A stretch of DNA of 64,000 nt from Vibrio mimicus (lineage in GTDB: Bacteria > Pseudomonadota > Gammaproteobacteria > Enterobacterales > Vibrionaceae), in assembly GCF_019048845.1 (NCBI RefSeq), contig NZ_CP077426.1, forward strand, positions 1,039,501 to 1,103,500, written 5' to 3'. A program made the translations under genes and the position numbers. Below the pieces are notes generated by a model. That model was not told the DNA's origin. It searched no databases and was given only the letters and a program-made list of their open reading frames with translations. Position 1 is the stretch's first letter. Each line of letters opens with the position of its first letter. This document shows positions 19,530 to 28,760 of the stretch, in pieces.

Positions 19530-20528
19530 ATGCGTCATGCAACCCTCTATCGCTACCAACTGCCGATGGATAGCGGTGTCATCCTTCGCAATGAGAAACT
19601 GACTCAGCGTGAAGGCTTTATTGTCGAACTGACCGAAAACGGCCGTACTGCACGTGGCGAGATTGCACCGCTGCCCGGCTTTAGCCGTGAAACGCTGGAA
19701 GAAGCGGGCGTACAAGCACAAGCGCTGCTTGAGCTTTGGGTCAAAGGTCACGCTATCGAGTGGGATGCACAGCACCCTTCGGTCGCCTTTGGTATTTCGA
19801 TGGCGCACTACGAGCTAGAACAAGCGCTGCCCGCGCAAGGCAACTACTATGTTGCGCCGCTGTGCACGGGCGATCCGGATGATTTGCTGCCCGTGTTGAA
19901 CAATTTGCCGGGGCAGAAAGTCGCTAAAGTTAAAGTTGGACTGTATGAGCCGATCCGGGATGGCATGCTGGTCAATCTGTTCTTGGAATCGATGCCGGAT
20001 TTAACGCTGCGTTTGGATGCCAACCGCGCGTGGACTCCTGCCAAAGCGCTCAAGTTTGCTCAATACGTCGCGCCGTCTTTACGCAGCCGTATCGCCTTTC
20101 TGGAAGAACCGTGCCAATCGCCAAGTGAAAGCATCGCATTTTCGATTGATACGGGGATTGCGATTGCGTGGGACGAAACCTTACAAGAAGCGGTTCGCGA
20201 TGCGAATTTCAAATTGGATGACCTGCTGGGCGTCAAAACTATTGTTATCAAACCGACCTTGGTTGGTTCTGTGCACCGTGTTGAGGCTTTGGTCGAGAAA
20301 GCGAAAGCGCTTGGGCTACAAGCAGTGATCAGTTCTAGCTTAGAGTCGAGCTTAGGATTGAACCAGTTGGCGCGTTTAGCGCATAAATTGTTGCCCAATG
20401 AAGTGCCGGGGCTCGATACCATAGGTTTATTCCGTGCCCAGTTAGAAACGCCTTGGCCAAATAGCTCACTGCCTGTGGTTACCCTGCAAGAGCAGCAAAT
20501 CGTATGGCGCTCGGAACCGACCCTGTGA
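19530..20528 (+). CDS. menC: MenC, o-succinylbenzoate synthase
   Basis: Enolase-superfamily dehydratase turning SHCHC into o-succinylbenzoate. 332 residues. Active-site elements in order: the KVKVG lysine near 132, metal-ligand aspartate in LRLDANRAW near 162, glutamate in FLEEPC near 192, aspartate in IAWDETL near 215 and the second lysine in IVIKPTLVG near 238. It overlaps menE by 25 bases. Confidence 0.94.
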   Translation: MRHATLYRYQLPMDSGVILRNEKLTQREGFIVELTENGRTARGEIAPLPGFSRETLEEAGVQAQALLELWVKGHAIEWDAQHPSVAFGISMAHYELEQALPAQGNYYVAPLCTGDPDDLLPVLNNLPGQKVAKVKVGLYEPIRDGMLVNLFLESMPDLTLRLDANRAWTPAKALKFAQYVAPSLRSRIAFLEEPCQSPSESIAFSIDTGIAIAWDETLQEAVRDANFKLDDLLGVKTIVIKPTLVGSVHRVEALVEKAKALGLQAVISSSLESSLGLNQLARLAHKLLPNEVPGLDTIGLFRAQLETPWPNSSLPVVTLQEQQIVWRSEPTL

Positions 20529-21937
20529 ACAGCCTTTGGCATGCTTGGATTGAGCGCGACCCCAATCAGGTCGCGCTGAACCATGCCGGGCAAACACTGA
20601 CTTGGCAAGCCCTAGACCGCCAAGTCGCACACTACGCCAAAGCGCTGCGTGAGCAAGGGGTGCAAGCTGGAGAGGTAGTGACGCTGGTGGGGAAAAATCA
20701 TCTGCACACTGTGCTGTGGTTTTTGGCCTGCACTCAAGTGGGCGCACTGTGCGCCTTTGTCGCACCACAACCTTTGGCTCGTTTGCAGGAAAAGCTCGCC
20801 ACACTCTATGCCGAGCAAAGCCCGAAGCACCTATGGTTAGCACCTTCTTGCACGCTAAGTGAAGAAGAGATTGCTGAGCTTAATGCCCATCGCCTGAGTT
20901 TGCCCGATGAGCGGGATGAAACTGTTGATGGTGAGAAAGTCTCTAGCCAGTTCTCTTGTGAACAACTGGCGACGTTAATTTTCACCTCGGGTTCGACGGG
21001 CGTAACCAAAGCCGTCGCGCATACTCATCAGCAACATTTGGCTTCGGCGCGTGGTTTGCTGGCTCAGTTTGCTTTTACTGAGTCAGATTGTTGGTTACTG
21101 AGCTTGCCGCTGTATCACATTTCTGGGGTGGCCATTCTCTATCGCTGGCTTGCTGTCGGTGCCACACTCAAGATCGGCACTGGCGATCTGCAAAACGATA
21201 TTGCTGGCGTCACTCACGCTTCATTGGTGCCTACTCAGCTTAAACGTCTGTTGGACAGTCGCTGTCCATTGACGCTCAAACGTGTTCTGCTTGGCGGCAG
21301 CCATATCCCCGTTGAACTCGCTCAAATGGCGGCAAAGCGCGGTATTGATACTTGGCTGGGCTACGGCATGACTGAAGCGGCTTCGACGGTTACCGCGAAG
21401 CGGGTCGATGGGCTTGCGGGTAATGGTGAACTTTTGGTTCATCGTGAGCTGCGCATTGTTGATGGGCGGATTTTCATTGGTGGGCAGACGCTGGCACAAG
21501 GCTATTATCGGCAAGGTCAGTTAGTGCCTCTCACTAATGAGCAGGGTTGGTTTGACAGCAAAGATCTCGGTCGTTGGCAGGGCAACAACCTGCTGATTGA
21601 TGGTCGTGCCGATAATCTGTTCATCTCTGGCGGTGAAAATATTCACTGTGAAGAGATAGAGGCAGTATTAAATCAGCACCCTCAAGTGCACGTAGCCATC
21701 GTGGTTCCTGTCCAAGATAGCGAATATGGAGCGCGACCTGTTGCGATTATTCGTAGTGAAGCACAGTGGAGCCAAGCCATCGGTGATGCTTGGTGCCAAG
21801 GCAAACTCGAAAAATTCAAATGGCCTATCATGTACTTTTTACTCCCCGATACTTTGCTGGATGGGGGAATTAAAGTCTCTCGCGCAGCGATTAAAGCGTG
21901 GTTGTCCGCTCAACAAACGACCTTCAAGTTACTGTAA
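20504..21937 (+). CDS. menE: MenE, o-succinylbenzoate-CoA ligase
   Basis: ANL-superfamily ligase activating o-succinylbenzoate to its CoA thioester, the substrate of MenB. 477 residues. The phosphate loop is FTSGSTGVTKAVAHTH near 159, the adenylate motif GYGMTEAAS near 285, and the hinge and core motif is near LLIDGRADNLFISGGENIH. Start is ATG at 20504 inside menC. Last gene of the men cluster. Confidence 0.94.
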   Translation: MALGTDPVNSLWHAWIERDPNQVALNHAGQTLTWQALDRQVAHYAKALREQGVQAGEVVTLVGKNHLHTVLWFLACTQVGALCAFVAPQPLARLQEKLATLYAEQSPKHLWLAPSCTLSEEEIAELNAHRLSLPDERDETVDGEKVSSQFSCEQLATLIFTSGSTGVTKAVAHTHQQHLASARGLLAQFAFTESDCWLLSLPLYHISGVAILYRWLAVGATLKIGTGDLQNDIAGVTHASLVPTQLKRLLDSRCPLTLKRVLLGGSHIPVELAQMAAKRGIDTWLGYGMTEAASTVTAKRVDGLAGNGELLVHRELRIVDGRIFIGGQTLAQGYYRQGQLVPLTNEQGWFDSKDLGRWQGNNLLIDGRADNLFISGGENIHCEEIEAVLNQHPQVHVAIVVPVQDSEYGARPVAIIRSEAQWSQAIGDAWCQGKLEKFKWPIMYFLLPDTLLDGGIKVSRAAIKAWLSAQQTTFKLL

Positions 21938-21967
21938 TTCTTAAATGACTTGGGTTGGCTGCAGTGG

Positions 21968-21997
21968 ATATGGTATCCACCGCTGCCAGTACGCCAA
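21968..21997. repeat. Imperfect hairpin between menE and benE
   Basis: About 13-bp stem with two mismatches (GGCTGCAGTGGAT and ATCCACCGCTGCC) between the convergent menE and benE-type genes. It has no clear T-tract, so it is a weak terminator candidate at best. Confidence 0.4.
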
Positions 21998-22010
21998 GTT
22001 TCTCTTGTCG

Positions 22011-23174
22011 TTATTTTTTCGATGTCGCGCTCAAACGTAAGTAGACCAAACCCACTACAAGGCCAATCAAAGTGGCACTCATTCCAAACAGTGTTGCGCC
22101 TGAAAGCGTGATGATAAAAGTAAACAGCGCTGGCTCACGGTATTCATCCGTTTTAAAGGCGGTGTGCAGGCACATCATCAAAGTGCCGAGCAGTGCTAAA
22201 CCCGCGAGCATGGCAGAAATGGGTTGGGGGAGCGCGAGGAAAAGGTTCACCACGGCAGCAGCAAAAATCCCTGCCAATAAATAAAACACACCTGCCCACA
22301 TCACTGCGCGATAACGCTGAGTTTTATCGCTGTCGACTTCCTCGGCCATGCAGATCGCAGCTGAAATCGCGGCTAAGTTCACGCTAAAACCACCAAAGGG
22401 AGCGGCGAGCATGTTGGTCAATCCGGTGCCGAGCAAAATCGGTTTGATCGGCGCTTCATATTGATAGCTTTTCATCATCGCAATCCCCGGTAAGTTTTGC
22501 GAAAGCATGGTGATGAGGTAAAGCGGCAGAGCCAGATTGATCAAGGCAAGCCAGTCAAACTCAGGTTCAACCCAGAGAGGAGTTGCAATGCTTAATGAGA
22601 GGTCTGTGTCAGCAAAGCTACCCAAAGCGATAGCACAGCCGATGCTCGTAATTAGCAGGATCAGCATGGTGTATCTAGGCACAAAATGTTTGGCCAATAA
22701 GTAGCTGGCAAACAGCAGGAAAAAAAGCACGGGCGTATGGGTGAGTGGAGTAAAGGCTTTGGCACAAAAGGGCAGCAAAATAGCGCCGAGCATGGCCGTG
22801 CCAAGAGGAACCGGAATTTTGCTCAGTGCACGAGTCAAAGGAGCGATCATACCAGTGAGAGCGATCAACACACCGGAGAACATAAACGCCCCAATCACGA
22901 CTGGTAACGAGTATTGACCCGCCGATGCGGCTAGCATCACTGCACCCGGTGTGGACCACGCAGTTAAAATAGGCGTTTTGTAAACCCAAGAATAAATAAG
23001 TGACGTCAACCCCATCACCACACCCAAAGTCAGTAACCAACTTTCGATTTGAGCAGGGTTGGCACCTGAGGCTGTGGCGGCTTGGATCACGATCACGACT
23101 GAGCTCGTGTAACCAACCAAAACCGTGGTAAAGCCCGCAGAGAGGTGACTGAGATTGAATAATCCTTTCATCAT
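22011..23174 (-). CDS. BenE-family transporter
   Basis: Inner-membrane transporter of the BenE/benzoate-proton symporter family, 387 residues with about 11-12 hydrophobic helices. N-terminal helix GFTTVLVGYTSSVVIVIQAA and the TPILTAWSTPGAVML loop match the family. It is divergent from an XRE-cupin regulator, the same pairing as ydcO and ydcN in E. coli. Actual substrate is not known for many family members, so benzoate is not assured. Start at 23174 or, three bases on, 23171, after AAGGA. Confidence 0.88.
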   Translation of the reverse strand: MMKGLFNLSHLSAGFTTVLVGYTSSVVIVIQAATASGANPAQIESWLLTLGVVMGLTSLIYSWVYKTPILTAWSTPGAVMLAASAGQYSLPVVIGAFMFSGVLIALTGMIAPLTRALSKIPVPLGTAMLGAILLPFCAKAFTPLTHTPVLFFLLFASYLLAKHFVPRYTMLILLITSIGCAIALGSFADTDLSLSIATPLWVEPEFDWLALINLALPLYLITMLSQNLPGIAMMKSYQYEAPIKPILLGTGLTNMLAAPFGGFSVNLAAISAAICMAEEVDSDKTQRYRAVMWAGVFYLLAGIFAAAVVNLFLALPQPISAMLAGLALLGTLMMCLHTAFKTDEYREPALFTFIITLSGATLFGMSATLIGLVVGLVYLRLSATSKK

Positions 23175-23199
23175 GGGTTCCTTTTTGGGTAAAGTCCAT

Positions 23200-23215
23200 G
23201 TGCGTAATAACGCAC
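23200..23215. promoter_or_regulatory. Operator copy 1 in the benE/XRE divergent promoter
   Basis: GTGCGTAATAACGCAC: perfect 6-bp arms around a 4-base centre. It nearly matches a second copy centred 33 bp away (23233-23248). A cupin-XRE repressor is encoded next door, so it is the probable ligand. Confidence 0.75.
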
Positions 23216-23232
23216 GTTTCGAGTATAGCTCT

Positions 23233-23248
23233 GTGCGTTATAGCGCAC
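23233..23248. promoter_or_regulatory. Operator copy 2 in the benE/XRE divergent promoter
   Basis: GTGCGTTATAGCGCAC, matching copy 1 at 14 of 16 positions. Centre-to-centre distance is 33 bp, about three helical turns, which would put two bound dimers on the same face of the DNA. Confidence 0.75.
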
Positions 23249-23265
23249 AATAAGAGGTTTTCCGC

Positions 23266-23808
23266 ATGACTGACGCTATGTTTAAGTCACAAATCGCTAA
23301 TCAATTAAAAACACTGCGTAAAAGCAAAGGCTTGAGTCTGGATGCGACAGCACAACTTACCGGCGTTTCTAAAGCCATGTTAGGCCAAATTGAACGGGGT
23401 GAATCCAGTCCCACCATTGCGACACTTTGGAAAATTGCCAGTGGTCTCGAGGCTTCGTTTTCTGCATTTTTTGCGAATGATCCGCAGCTGTTATCGAGTG
23501 AGCGTTCCTTTCCTGATGATCCCAACATGAAAGTTCAGACCTTGTTTCCTTATGCTGCAGACTCGGGCTTGGAGATGTTTGAAATTACACTGCTTAACCA
23601 TCACGAGCAGATGTCATCACCTCATGCATTGGGGGTGATTGAGTACATTCACGTTTTGGAAGGAGGCATGAGGGTGTTTTTTGATGATCAATGGCATGAG
23701 CTGAAACAAGGAGAGCACCTTCGCTTTTTTAGCGACCAGCCCCACGGATATGCAGCAGTAACCGACAAGGCCGTGTTTCAAAATATTGTTTCTTATCCGA
23801 GAGCCTAA
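23266..23808 (+). CDS. XRE-family regulator with cupin domain (YdcN/SutR-like)
   Basis: 180-residue transcription factor. Residues about 8-65 are a helix-turn-helix of the XRE type (LKTLRKSKGLSLDATAQLTGVSKAMLGQIERGESSPTIATLWKIASGL region), and the C-terminal half is a cupin (EYIHVLEGGMRVFFDDQWHELKQGEHLRFF) which in the family binds a small-molecule effector. Divergent from the BenE-type transporter and separated by twin palindromes, so local autoregulation and control of that transporter is the likeliest role. Confidence 0.88.
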   Translation: MTDAMFKSQIANQLKTLRKSKGLSLDATAQLTGVSKAMLGQIERGESSPTIATLWKIASGLEASFSAFFANDPQLLSSERSFPDDPNMKVQTLFPYAADSGLEMFEITLLNHHEQMSSPHALGVIEYIHVLEGGMRVFFDDQWHELKQGEHLRFFSDQPHGYAAVTDKAVFQNIVSYPRA

Positions 23809-23818
23809 TAAAGCAAGG

Positions 23819-23854
23819 ATTCTGGCAGCTTTAGTGTCGGCAAGCTGCCAGAAT
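23819..23854. terminator. 13-bp inverted repeat between the XRE gene and the chemoreceptor gene
   Basis: Perfect stem ATTCTGGCAGCTT / AAGCTGCCAGAAT with a 10-base loop, between two convergent genes. No long T-tract on either side, so it may act as a bidirectional terminator or 3'-end stabiliser. Confidence 0.7.
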
Positions 23855-23864
23855 TCTCCTGTCA

Positions 23865-25880
23865 TTAGATCTTAAATTTGCTCACTTTCAGCGCCAAATC
23901 ATCTTGCTTCGTTTTGAGCGATGCAATTGTATGCTCGCTTTGCTGGATTTTTTCTTGGGCACTTTGGCAAAGAGCTTGAAGGTGAGAAACGCTAGAGGCA
24001 ATGCTAGTCACGGATTGTTCTTGATGAGTGATTGCATCCGCGGTTTGCTTGTTCATCTCTGTGAGCCGAGAAATTTCAATGGCGACTTGATGCAAAGACT
24101 CTTCGGCCTGTGACGTGATCTCTGTCGTTTGGGTACCCTTTAACATACTGTTATTAATCACTCTTACCGATTCATCGGCACTGCCGCGTAATTGAGTAAT
24201 ACTCTGCTGGATGGTATTGGTACTGCCTTGTGTCCGCGTGGCAAGTGAGCGAACTTCGTCGGCAACCACCGCAAAGCCTCGTCCTTGCTCTCCCGCGCGA
24301 GCGGCTTCAATCGCCGCGTTAAGCGCCAACAAATTGGTTTGTTCTGCAATGCCATTAATGTCGGCTAAAACTGGCTCAATGCTTGTGACATGATTTTTTA
24401 AGGAATTGATGGTTTCTGTCCCTTGAGTCACCTCCGCAACCAGTTCATTAACGGATTTTGCAGCTTGTCGAACATTACTGAGAGTGCTTTGTGCATTTTT
24501 ATCGATGGTTAAAACCGACTGGCTTATCTCCCGTGCTCCACTGGTTACCTGCAAAGAATTGGCCGTCATTTCTGTAGTGGCATGCGAAATCGCATTGACT
24601 TCAATGGTCTGCTTATCCACCGCTTCTGCGGTGATTTTAAACGTGGCGGACAGATCTCCGGCTGCCGTTTTGGCGAGATTAATGGATTGAGTGATATCGG
24701 TTACAAGGACCTGAATTTTATCAATAAATTTATCGAATGCTCTTCCTAGTTCGCCAAATTCATCTTGAGTGGTGATGTTAACTCGTAGCGTTAAGTCCCC
24801 GTTGCCTTCGGAGATATCGGTCACTCTATCTAACAAGCGTCCTACAGGTGACAAAACTTGTTTGCCTAGAATCCAACCTAACAGTAACAGCACAACAATA
24901 CTTGCGGCAGTTAACACTTTAAAGGTGGTGATCGCAACGGCCTGTTCATGCAAAGTAACACCGGCTTGTTGCTCCACTTTACTATCTGCAATCTCTTCTA
25001 GTTCACCAATAAAATTCAGAAAATCCCGAGAAGTGGTTGTGTATTGCGCATAGGTTTCGCGATAGTGTCGATAGTTGTCTATGACCGTCATCATGGCTTT
25101 TTCGTGCAGCTCGTTGAGTTGAGTGAATACCTCTGCGTAGCTTGCTTCTTTCCATTCTGGGCCTGCTGATACATCAAAACGTCCTGTAGAGAACATTTCT
25201 TGATTAGCTTGCTTTTGGAAAGCGATGGCTTGTTCAATCGCCTTCATCTGGGTTTGGTCATCTTGCCCATCCAGTAAACGTTGGGTGTGATACATTTTCC
25301 ACAGCAATCCAATGTTTGACTCCATACCTCCATCCGCGGCTTGCCAACGCTGTATGACATCAGTTTCCCACGTCAGCATTCGAGAGGGATCTCGCTCCAA
25401 CTCTTCAACCGCTGCATCACCTAGTGCTTCTAGTTTCTCACCAAAATTCACGAGTGCGGTGGTCGATTTATCGTAAGTGATTTTACTTTGAGTATACGTT
25501 TCGTAACGTGAGATCAATTCATCACGCGCTTTTTGATATTGCGCGTTGAATTGAGTGAATTGACGGGCTTGTTCGGTGCTGAGTAGCCCTGCCTGAATCA
25601 TCCGTGAAGAAGCATTATCAACATCCTCAATCGCCGCTTTGAGGGTGCTTTCGACCTCTTGTTTATCGCCACCTAGGATCAGCCGACTAACGGCAAGCAT
25701 CTGAGCTTCGATTTTAATTGAAGTTTCCATGGCACCATCGGCAGTATCCCAAGCAGGGCCAACAATGTAATTCAGGGAGGAAGAGCTGGAGTACATGGTT
25801 TTTATTGCCCACAGTCCTAGCGCTGCAACAATCATCCCTACGAGTCCAAATGTAAGCAATATCCGTGTTCTTACTCTCAT
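23865..25880 (-). CDS. Methyl-accepting chemotaxis protein
   Basis: Inner-membrane chemoreceptor, 671 residues. TM1 is about residues 6-28 ([23 protein letters not shown]), a large helical periplasmic sensor domain follows to about 318, TM2 is about 318-345 ([15 protein letters not shown]), then HAMP and a long cytoplasmic coiled coil. The signalling tip contains [20 protein letters not shown] and [13 protein letters not shown] near 515-550. The C-terminus lacks a CheR-binding NWETF pentapeptide. The ligand is unknown; the sensor domain looks like a long four-helix bundle (about 290 residues). Confidence 0.93.
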   Translation of the reverse strand: MRVRTRILLTFGLVGMIVAALGLWAIKTMYSSSSSLNYIVGPAWDTADGAMETSIKIEAQMLAVSRLILGGDKQEVESTLKAAIEDVDNASSRMIQAGLLSTEQARQFTQFNAQYQKARDELISRYETYTQSKITYDKSTTALVNFGEKLEALGDAAVEELERDPSRMLTWETDVIQRWQAADGGMESNIGLLWKMYHTQRLLDGQDDQTQMKAIEQAIAFQKQANQEMFSTGRFDVSAGPEWKEASYAEVFTQLNELHEKAMMTVIDNYRHYRETYAQYTTTSRDFLNFIGELEEIADSKVEQQAGVTLHEQAVAITTFKVLTAASIVVLLLLGWILGKQVLSPVGRLLDRVTDISEGNGDLTLRVNITTQDEFGELGRAFDKFIDKIQVLVTDITQSINLAKTAAGDLSATFKITAEAVDKQTIEVNAISHATTEMTANSLQVTSGAREISQSVLTIDKNAQSTLSNVRQAAKSVNELVAEVTQGTETINSLKNHVTSIEPVLADINGIAEQTNLLALNAAIEAARAGEQGRGFAVVADEVRSLATRTQGSTNTIQQSITQLRGSADESVRVINNSMLKGTQTTEITSQAEESLHQVAIEISRLTEMNKQTADAITHQEQSVTSIASSVSHLQALCQSAQEKIQQSEHTIASLKTKQDDLALKVSKFKI

Positions 25881-26035
25881 AAAAGAGTCTCCTAACCGAT
25901 CTTATCTTTACGTGATAAAGCTTCTGAGGTTGCCCCAAAAGCTCAAGAGCATGTGCTTTGATTTTGAGTTTAGAACAGTTTTGGCGTTGTCACGTGGTTA
26001 GCGGCAGGAAAAGGCGATATGCGCTTTATGGCTTA

Positions 26036-26068
26036 TTGAAATTGCAGTGTCATTCACTGCAATTTCAA
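26036..26068 (-). terminator. Perfect 14-bp inverted repeat after the transporter-acyltransferase gene
   Basis: TTGAAATTGCAGTG and CACTGCAATTTCAA flank a 5-base loop (TCATT). On the minus strand it follows the stop of the MFS-acyltransferase gene by about 30 bases and is trailed by AATAAGCC, without a strong T-run. Confidence 0.7.
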
Positions 26069-26098
26069 GTCGCTGGGATAGGTGGGATTGATGGCTTA

Positions 26099-27970
26099 TT
26101 AACGCCAATCGCCTCGCAAATGGGCAACTTTTTCGTGCATCAGCGCGGCGTTAGCGAGATCCGCCGCCACTGGCTCTCCCGCTTCAATTTCTAATTGGGA
26201 GCGAAAACGGGTTGGCAATCCTTGGCAAGCTCGACCTTTATGGCGGCTGAAATAGCTGCCCCACAAACCTTTCAGCGCCAAAGGCACAACAGGAACAGGG
26301 CTACGATGAAGGATCACATCCAATCCGCGCATGAACGGATTCATTTCACCATCTGCCGTTAAATGGCCTTCAGGGAAAATGCATACCAAATTGCCTTCCT
26401 TGAGTGAGTGTTCAATTTCTGCAAAAGCACGTCGTAATGAAGTGCGGTTGTTGGCGGAAATTGGGATGACTCCTGCGCGTTTCAAAAAACGTTTGAGCAG
26501 CGGCAAGTTGGCGTATTCCTCTTCCATGACAAAGTGGATCAAGCGTGGGCAAACGGCACTAAGCAGTAGGGCATCCATATAACTTACGTGGTTACACACC
26601 AACAAAGCACCACCTTGTTCTGGTATATGGTGCAGATTCTTATGACGTACTCGGTATAAAGTATGGGTCAGGATCCAGACCAAGAAGCGTACGGCAAAAA
26701 TCGGCACTTGTAGGAAAATATACAAAGCCACCAGCACGTTGAGCACCGCTAACAAGGCAAACAATTGCGGAATACTCATGTCTAAAACACTGAGACAGAC
26801 AATACCGAGTAGGGCACTGCCCACCATAAACAGCGAGTTATAAATATTAAGTGCAGCAATCACTTGGGCACGTTCGGTGACTTTGGCGCGCTGCTGCAAC
26901 ATGGCATACAGCGGAACGATGAACACACCACCAAACACGCCGATCAGTAATAAGTAAGTAAAGAGCGGCCATAGTGCGGAATAAGTAACGAAGCCAGTAA
27001 AAGTCGTAAAAACCGGAAGTTCAGCTGGAATACTGGTGGCCATCAGATAACCAAATAAGCTGATCCCGATACTGCCTAGTGGGACAATGCCCACTTCAAT
27101 TCGATGGCCTGAGAGTTTGTCGCAAGTTAGTGAACCAACGGCGATACCAATCGAAAATAGGGCGAGCAGAAAAGAGACCGCCGCTTCATTGCCATTGAGA
27201 TAGAGTTGGGTGAAATTGGGGAACTGGGTGAGGTAGACTGCGCCGAGGAACCAGAACCAACTGATTGCCATGATGGATTGGAAAATTGCGCGATCCCGTT
27301 TTGCGATGTGCAGTGTCTTTTTAGTCTGAGCAATCGGCTGCCAACGAAATTCAATATCGGGTGCACTGGCTGGTGCGAGTGGGATCGCGCGGCTAGAGAG
27401 ATAACCGAGCAGAGCAAAAATGAGCACCGCGGCAGCTGCAAAATAGTGTGCATAGTCTGCTGAGGCAATCACGCCAGCCCCCACAGTGCCGAGTAAAATA
27501 GCGAGGAAAGTTCCGGTTTCGACTAAGGCGTTACCGGGAACAAGCTCTCCTGATTTCAGTTGTTGCGGTAGCAGTGCATATTTCACCGGACCAAAGAGAG
27601 CGGATTGCGTGCCCATCAAAAACAGTAAAAACAACAAAATGCCGTAGCTTTGGGTGAGAAAACCAATGGCTCCGCCGAGCATGATGAAAATTTCTAGCAG
27701 TTTGACTTTGCGAATATAGCGCGACTTTTCCAGTTTATCGGCCAGTACACCGGCCGAAGCCGAAAACAGAAAGAAAGGCAGAATAAATAATCCCGCCGCA
27801 AGATTGATAAACAGATTGCTGGAGATGGGGAGGGCTTGAGGGCCAGCAAAGGCCACAAACAGTAACAAAACATTTTTAAAAATGTTGTCGTTAAAGGCGC
27901 CAAGAAATTGAGTGATGAAATAGGGTAAAAAACGGCGCTCGGTTAACAGTGCCGATGTGGACTTGGCCAT
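26099..27970 (-). CDS. MFS transporter fused to a PlsC-type acyltransferase (LplT-Aas-like)
   Basis: 623 residues in two parts. Residues 1-410 are an MFS permease of the lysophospholipid-flippase (LplT) type with about 12 helices, starting ITQFLGAFNDNIFKNVLLLF. Residues about 430-623 are a PlsC/LPLAT acyltransferase with CNHVSYMDALLL (the HX4D-type motif) and FPEGHLTADGEMN. In E. coli these activities are separate or linked differently (LplT and Aas); here the AMP-ligase domain of Aas is absent. The fusion could flip lysophospholipid inward and re-acylate it in one step. It lies 10 bases after a TetR gene on the same strand. Confidence 0.88.
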   Translation of the reverse strand: MAKSTSALLTERRFLPYFITQFLGAFNDNIFKNVLLLFVAFAGPQALPISSNLFINLAAGLFILPFFLFSASAGVLADKLEKSRYIRKVKLLEIFIMLGGAIGFLTQSYGILLFLLFLMGTQSALFGPVKYALLPQQLKSGELVPGNALVETGTFLAILLGTVGAGVIASADYAHYFAAAAVLIFALLGYLSSRAIPLAPASAPDIEFRWQPIAQTKKTLHIAKRDRAIFQSIMAISWFWFLGAVYLTQFPNFTQLYLNGNEAAVSFLLALFSIGIAVGSLTCDKLSGHRIEVGIVPLGSIGISLFGYLMATSIPAELPVFTTFTGFVTYSALWPLFTYLLLIGVFGGVFIVPLYAMLQQRAKVTERAQVIAALNIYNSLFMVGSALLGIVCLSVLDMSIPQLFALLAVLNVLVALYIFLQVPIFAVRFLVWILTHTLYRVRHKNLHHIPEQGGALLVCNHVSYMDALLLSAVCPRLIHFVMEEEYANLPLLKRFLKRAGVIPISANNRTSLRRAFAEIEHSLKEGNLVCIFPEGHLTADGEMNPFMRGLDVILHRSPVPVVPLALKGLWGSYFSRHKGRACQGLPTRFRSQLEIEAGEPVAADLANAALMHEKVAHLRGDWR

Positions 27971-27980
27971 GTTTCCCCCA

Positions 27981-28571
27981 TTACCAATTGGCTAGGTAGT
28001 GATTGAGTAAATTCTCAATCAAAGCATTGCCATCAATTGGCTCAGTGGCAAAAAATTTATCATCCACACTTAAAATGGTGATGCCATGTACACCAGACCA
28101 CAACACGCGACTGGCTTGCAATACTTCTTGTTCAGAACGCAACGGCGCAATCACTTTCAATAGGTCTTCTAGCATGCTAGTCATGTTATCAATTCGCTGA
28201 CTTTGCCATTCCGGTAGGGCTTCGCCATTCATGTTGTGCTCAAAAATTAGCTGCCAACGGTATGGATTACGCTTAGCGAAATTGTGATAGCAGTAAGCAA
28301 GTTGATATAAGGCATCTTTCGGATCCGGTGTGGATTTTAAGGCTCTCTTGGCCTCGAGTGCCAATTCATCGAGAGTTTGTGCCACCACATGAAGCAGCAA
28401 TAGGTTGTAATTGCCAAACACGTTGACTAATGTGCTCGGCACATAGCCAATCATAGTCGCCACTTTACGCAAGCTCAGCTCATGATAGGAATGCGTATCG
28501 AGAAACTGCTTCACTTTATCTAAAGTGATTGCGACTAGCTCTTCTCGGGTATGATCGTTTCGTCTTGCCAT
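27981..28571 (-). CDS. TetR-family transcriptional regulator
   Basis: 196 residues. The N-terminal helix-turn-helix spans about 8-55 (ELVAITLDKVKQFLDTHSYHELSLRKVATMIGYVPSTLVNVFGNYNLLLLHVVA), followed by an all-helical ligand domain. The downstream transporter-acyltransferase gene starts 10 bases after its stop, so the pair is one operon and the regulator probably controls it. Confidence 0.88.
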   Translation of the reverse strand: MARRNDHTREELVAITLDKVKQFLDTHSYHELSLRKVATMIGYVPSTLVNVFGNYNLLLLHVVAQTLDELALEAKRALKSTPDPKDALYQLAYCYHNFAKRNPYRWQLIFEHNMNGEALPEWQSQRIDNMTSMLEDLLKVIAPLRSEQEVLQASRVLWSGVHGITILSVDDKFFATEPIDGNALIENLLNHYLANW

Positions 28572-28760
28572 GATCTGAATTCAATAATGAACAACGTTCG
28601 ATAGTCTAAACATCCCCTACAGGAGCGTCAACGAATCGATTTGCAATATTCTGATACATGTCGATAAATGCAAAACGTTTCCATAAAGGGATGAACTGGC
28701 TATAGTGACTCAGTAAAGATAGGCTCTAAAGCCCCATAACATCTAACCCTAAGGAAGTGT

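Noticed and set aside
22675..23250. A 191-residue minus-strand frame overlapping the BenE-type gene
   Set aside because: It is in another frame of the transporter gene and has no conserved motif.
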